From a bacterium (GTDB lineage: Bacteria; Desulfobacterota; Anaeroferrophillalia; Anaeroferrophillales; Tharpellaceae), in the NCBI GenBank assembly GCA_029935295.1, contig JAOZKP010000002.1, positions 11,028 to 36,806 on the forward strand: a stretch of 25,779 bases of DNA, in the 5' to 3' direction. A model generated the notes under the pieces. The model had not been told where the DNA came from and made no database searches. It saw nothing but the letters and a program-made list of their open reading frames with translations. Below, piece after piece: positions 24,481-25,779 of the stretch (position 1 is the first letter of the stretch; each line of letters opens with the position of its first letter). A program made the position numbers and the translations under genes.

Positions 24481-25734
24481 ATGATTGATACTGTCTATAT
24501 TCTTGGAGCCCACACCACCCCGTTTCAAAAATGGCCGGACAAATCTGGCAAGGACTTGACTCGTGATGCATTTTTAGGTGCGGTAAAAGATGCCGGCTTA
24601 ACTGACGGAGGAGTCGTTGAAAGTGCTTATTTTTCTAACTGTGGTATGGGGCTTCTCTGGGGGCAGGACATGCTTCGCGGTCACTGTATGTTTGCTCCCA
24701 TGGTCGAGGAGGGACTCTTTCCCGAACGGACGCCACTGGTTAACGTGGAAGGCGGCTGTGCCTCAGGATCCATGGCGGTGCATCTGGCCTGGAAGGATAT
24801 TTTGAGTGGTTTGCATGATGTCTCTCTGGCATTGGGGATGGATAAGTTTTATCTCGATGATATGAAATTGGTATTGACCGCTTTCGATCACGGTATTGAT
24901 CGTTTGGACAAAGATCGTCTCATCGGTGAATATCAGGCTATAGCCAAAGAGTGCGGACAAACCTTTGGATTTGGACCAAATCGTACTATTTTTATGGATA
25001 CCTATGCTATGCAGGCTAACTGGCATATGTGGAAATGGGGAACAACACAGCAGCAGATAGCTGTCGCTGCTTCGAAGAACCACTACCACGGGTCCCTCAA
25101 CCATAATGCTCAGTATCGTTTTGAAATCTCGCCGGAAAAGGTGCTGGAAGACTATGAAGTCAGCTACCCCTTGACGCGTAGCATGTGTGCGCCCATTGGT
25201 GACGGGGCGGCAGCCGTAATCTTATGTTCGGAGAAATTTTTGCAACAACAGCCAGCCGCAGTACAGCGGCGAGCTGTAAAAGTTAGAGCCAGCGTTCTTT
25301 CCGGCGGTAAGCACCGCCCCATTTCCGAACCCGGTCTTTCCAAATGGGCCGCCGATAAAGCCTATAGTTTGTCTGGTTTGCAGCCTGACGATATTGATGT
25401 TGCCGAGGTGCATGACGCGACCAGTTTCTGTGAGATTTATCAGGCGGAAATGATGGGTTTCTGTCCCATCGGTGATGGTGGAAAATTCATCGAATCCGGG
25501 GCCACCACGCTGGGTGGTAAAATCCCCATCAATACCTCCGGCGGACTGGTTTCCAAAGGCCACCCCATCGGTGCAACCGGAGTTTCGATGATGTATGAAG
25601 TCGCAGCTCAACTGCGAGGAGAAGCCGGAAAGCGTCAAGTTAAGGATGCTCGTTACGGTTTGATTGAAAATGGCGGCGGAGTGATTTCCGTTGAAGAGTT
25701 TGCCTGTGGTGTGACCCTTTTGGAAAGGTCTTAG
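24481..25734 (+). CDS. SCP-x-type thiolase-like protein, third copy
   Basis: 417 residues of the same superfamily branch as the proteins at 2598 and 20513, but clearly diverged. Likely nucleophile Cys93 in GGCASG, EVHDATSF, GHPIGATG and ENGGG in place of CxGGG. N-terminus MIDTVYILGAHTTPF. AAAGGGAAACG precedes the ATG. It ends operon B as seen here, 25 bp after the SDR. It probably performs the terminal CoA-dependent cleavage of the product made by the ACAD and SDR. No DUF35 partner is seen up to the window end. Confidence 0.86.
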   Translation: MIDTVYILGAHTTPFQKWPDKSGKDLTRDAFLGAVKDAGLTDGGVVESAYFSNCGMGLLWGQDMLRGHCMFAPMVEEGLFPERTPLVNVEGGCASGSMAVHLAWKDILSGLHDVSLALGMDKFYLDDMKLVLTAFDHGIDRLDKDRLIGEYQAIAKECGQTFGFGPNRTIFMDTYAMQANWHMWKWGTTQQQIAVAASKNHYHGSLNHNAQYRFEISPEKVLEDYEVSYPLTRSMCAPIGDGAAAVILCSEKFLQQQPAAVQRRAVKVRASVLSGGKHRPISEPGLSKWAADKAYSLSGLQPDDIDVAEVHDATSFCEIYQAEMMGFCPIGDGGKFIESGATTLGGKIPINTSGGLVSKGHPIGATGVSMMYEVAAQLRGEAGKRQVKDARYGLIENGGGVISVEEFACGVTLLERS

Positions 25735-25779
25735 GCTTTGCCAAACTTCACCTGAAAACGAGATAGGATTAAGAGATAT

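Noticed and set aside
1..25779. CRISPR arrays, tRNA, rRNA, phage or plasmid genes
   Set aside because: No regularly spaced repeats, no recognisable RNA genes and no phage or replication proteins were seen on either strand.

Overview
The window looks like a chromosomal region of an anaerobic, probably sulfate-reducing, Desulfobacterota-type bacterium (moderate GC by eye). This is inferred from gene content: many acyl-CoA dehydrogenases (ACADs) and thiolase-like proteins, SCP2 and DUF1254/DUF1214 proteins, a ferredoxin/nitroreductase redox module, and control by sigma-54 with an enhancer-binding protein. No rRNA, tRNA or CRISPR array was seen. The theme is beta-oxidation-like breakdown of an acyl-CoA whose identity cannot be read from the sequence. 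No acyl-CoA ligase, CoA-transferase, enoyl-CoA hydratase, ETF or DUF35 partner lies in the window.

Layout. (1) 86-1513 (+): exported DUF1254/DUF1214 protein, ending at a bidirectional terminator (1686-1739). (2) 5530-1764 (-), operon A: wrecked 3-hydroxyacyl-CoA dehydrogenase, ACAD, SCP-x-type thiolase, SDR. (3) 8842-5729 (-): large TPR-like/GAF/AAA+/Fis sigma-54 activator. (4) 9159-14178 (+), operon C, divergent from the activator: SCP2 protein, two tandem-duplicate ACADs, ferredoxin-nitroreductase fusion, second nitroreductase, 2[4Fe-4S] ferredoxin. (5) 14561-16933 (+), operon D: classical thiolase and ACAD. (6) 17135-20432 (+): second DUF1254/DUF1214 protein, four-helix membrane protein, metallo-beta-lactamase-fold hydrolase, two-helix small protein. 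(7) 20513-25734 (+), operon B: a close paralogue of the operon A thiolase, a broken IS630-type transposase, LCAD-like ACAD, HSD10-like SDR, third SCP-x-type thiolase.

The strongest result is a regulatory circuit read directly from the DNA. Three intergenic regions (before operons A, C and D) each carry a 42-bp inverted element: two 11-bp half-sites of the type G(T/A)TGNYRTTAT separated by exactly 20 bp. Its promoter-proximal edge lies 72, 72 or 73 bp from the GG of a -24/-12 sigma-54 promoter pointing into the operon. The activator gene sits beside one of these elements and is the obvious candidate to bind all three, making operons A, C and D one regulon. The sites and spacings are seen; the link to this activator is inferred.

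The region also shows repeated duplication and decay: tandem ACADs, a vestigial third ACAD start embedded in the end of the SCP2 gene, paralogous thiolases on opposite strands, an internally deleted dehydrogenase and a decayed insertion sequence.
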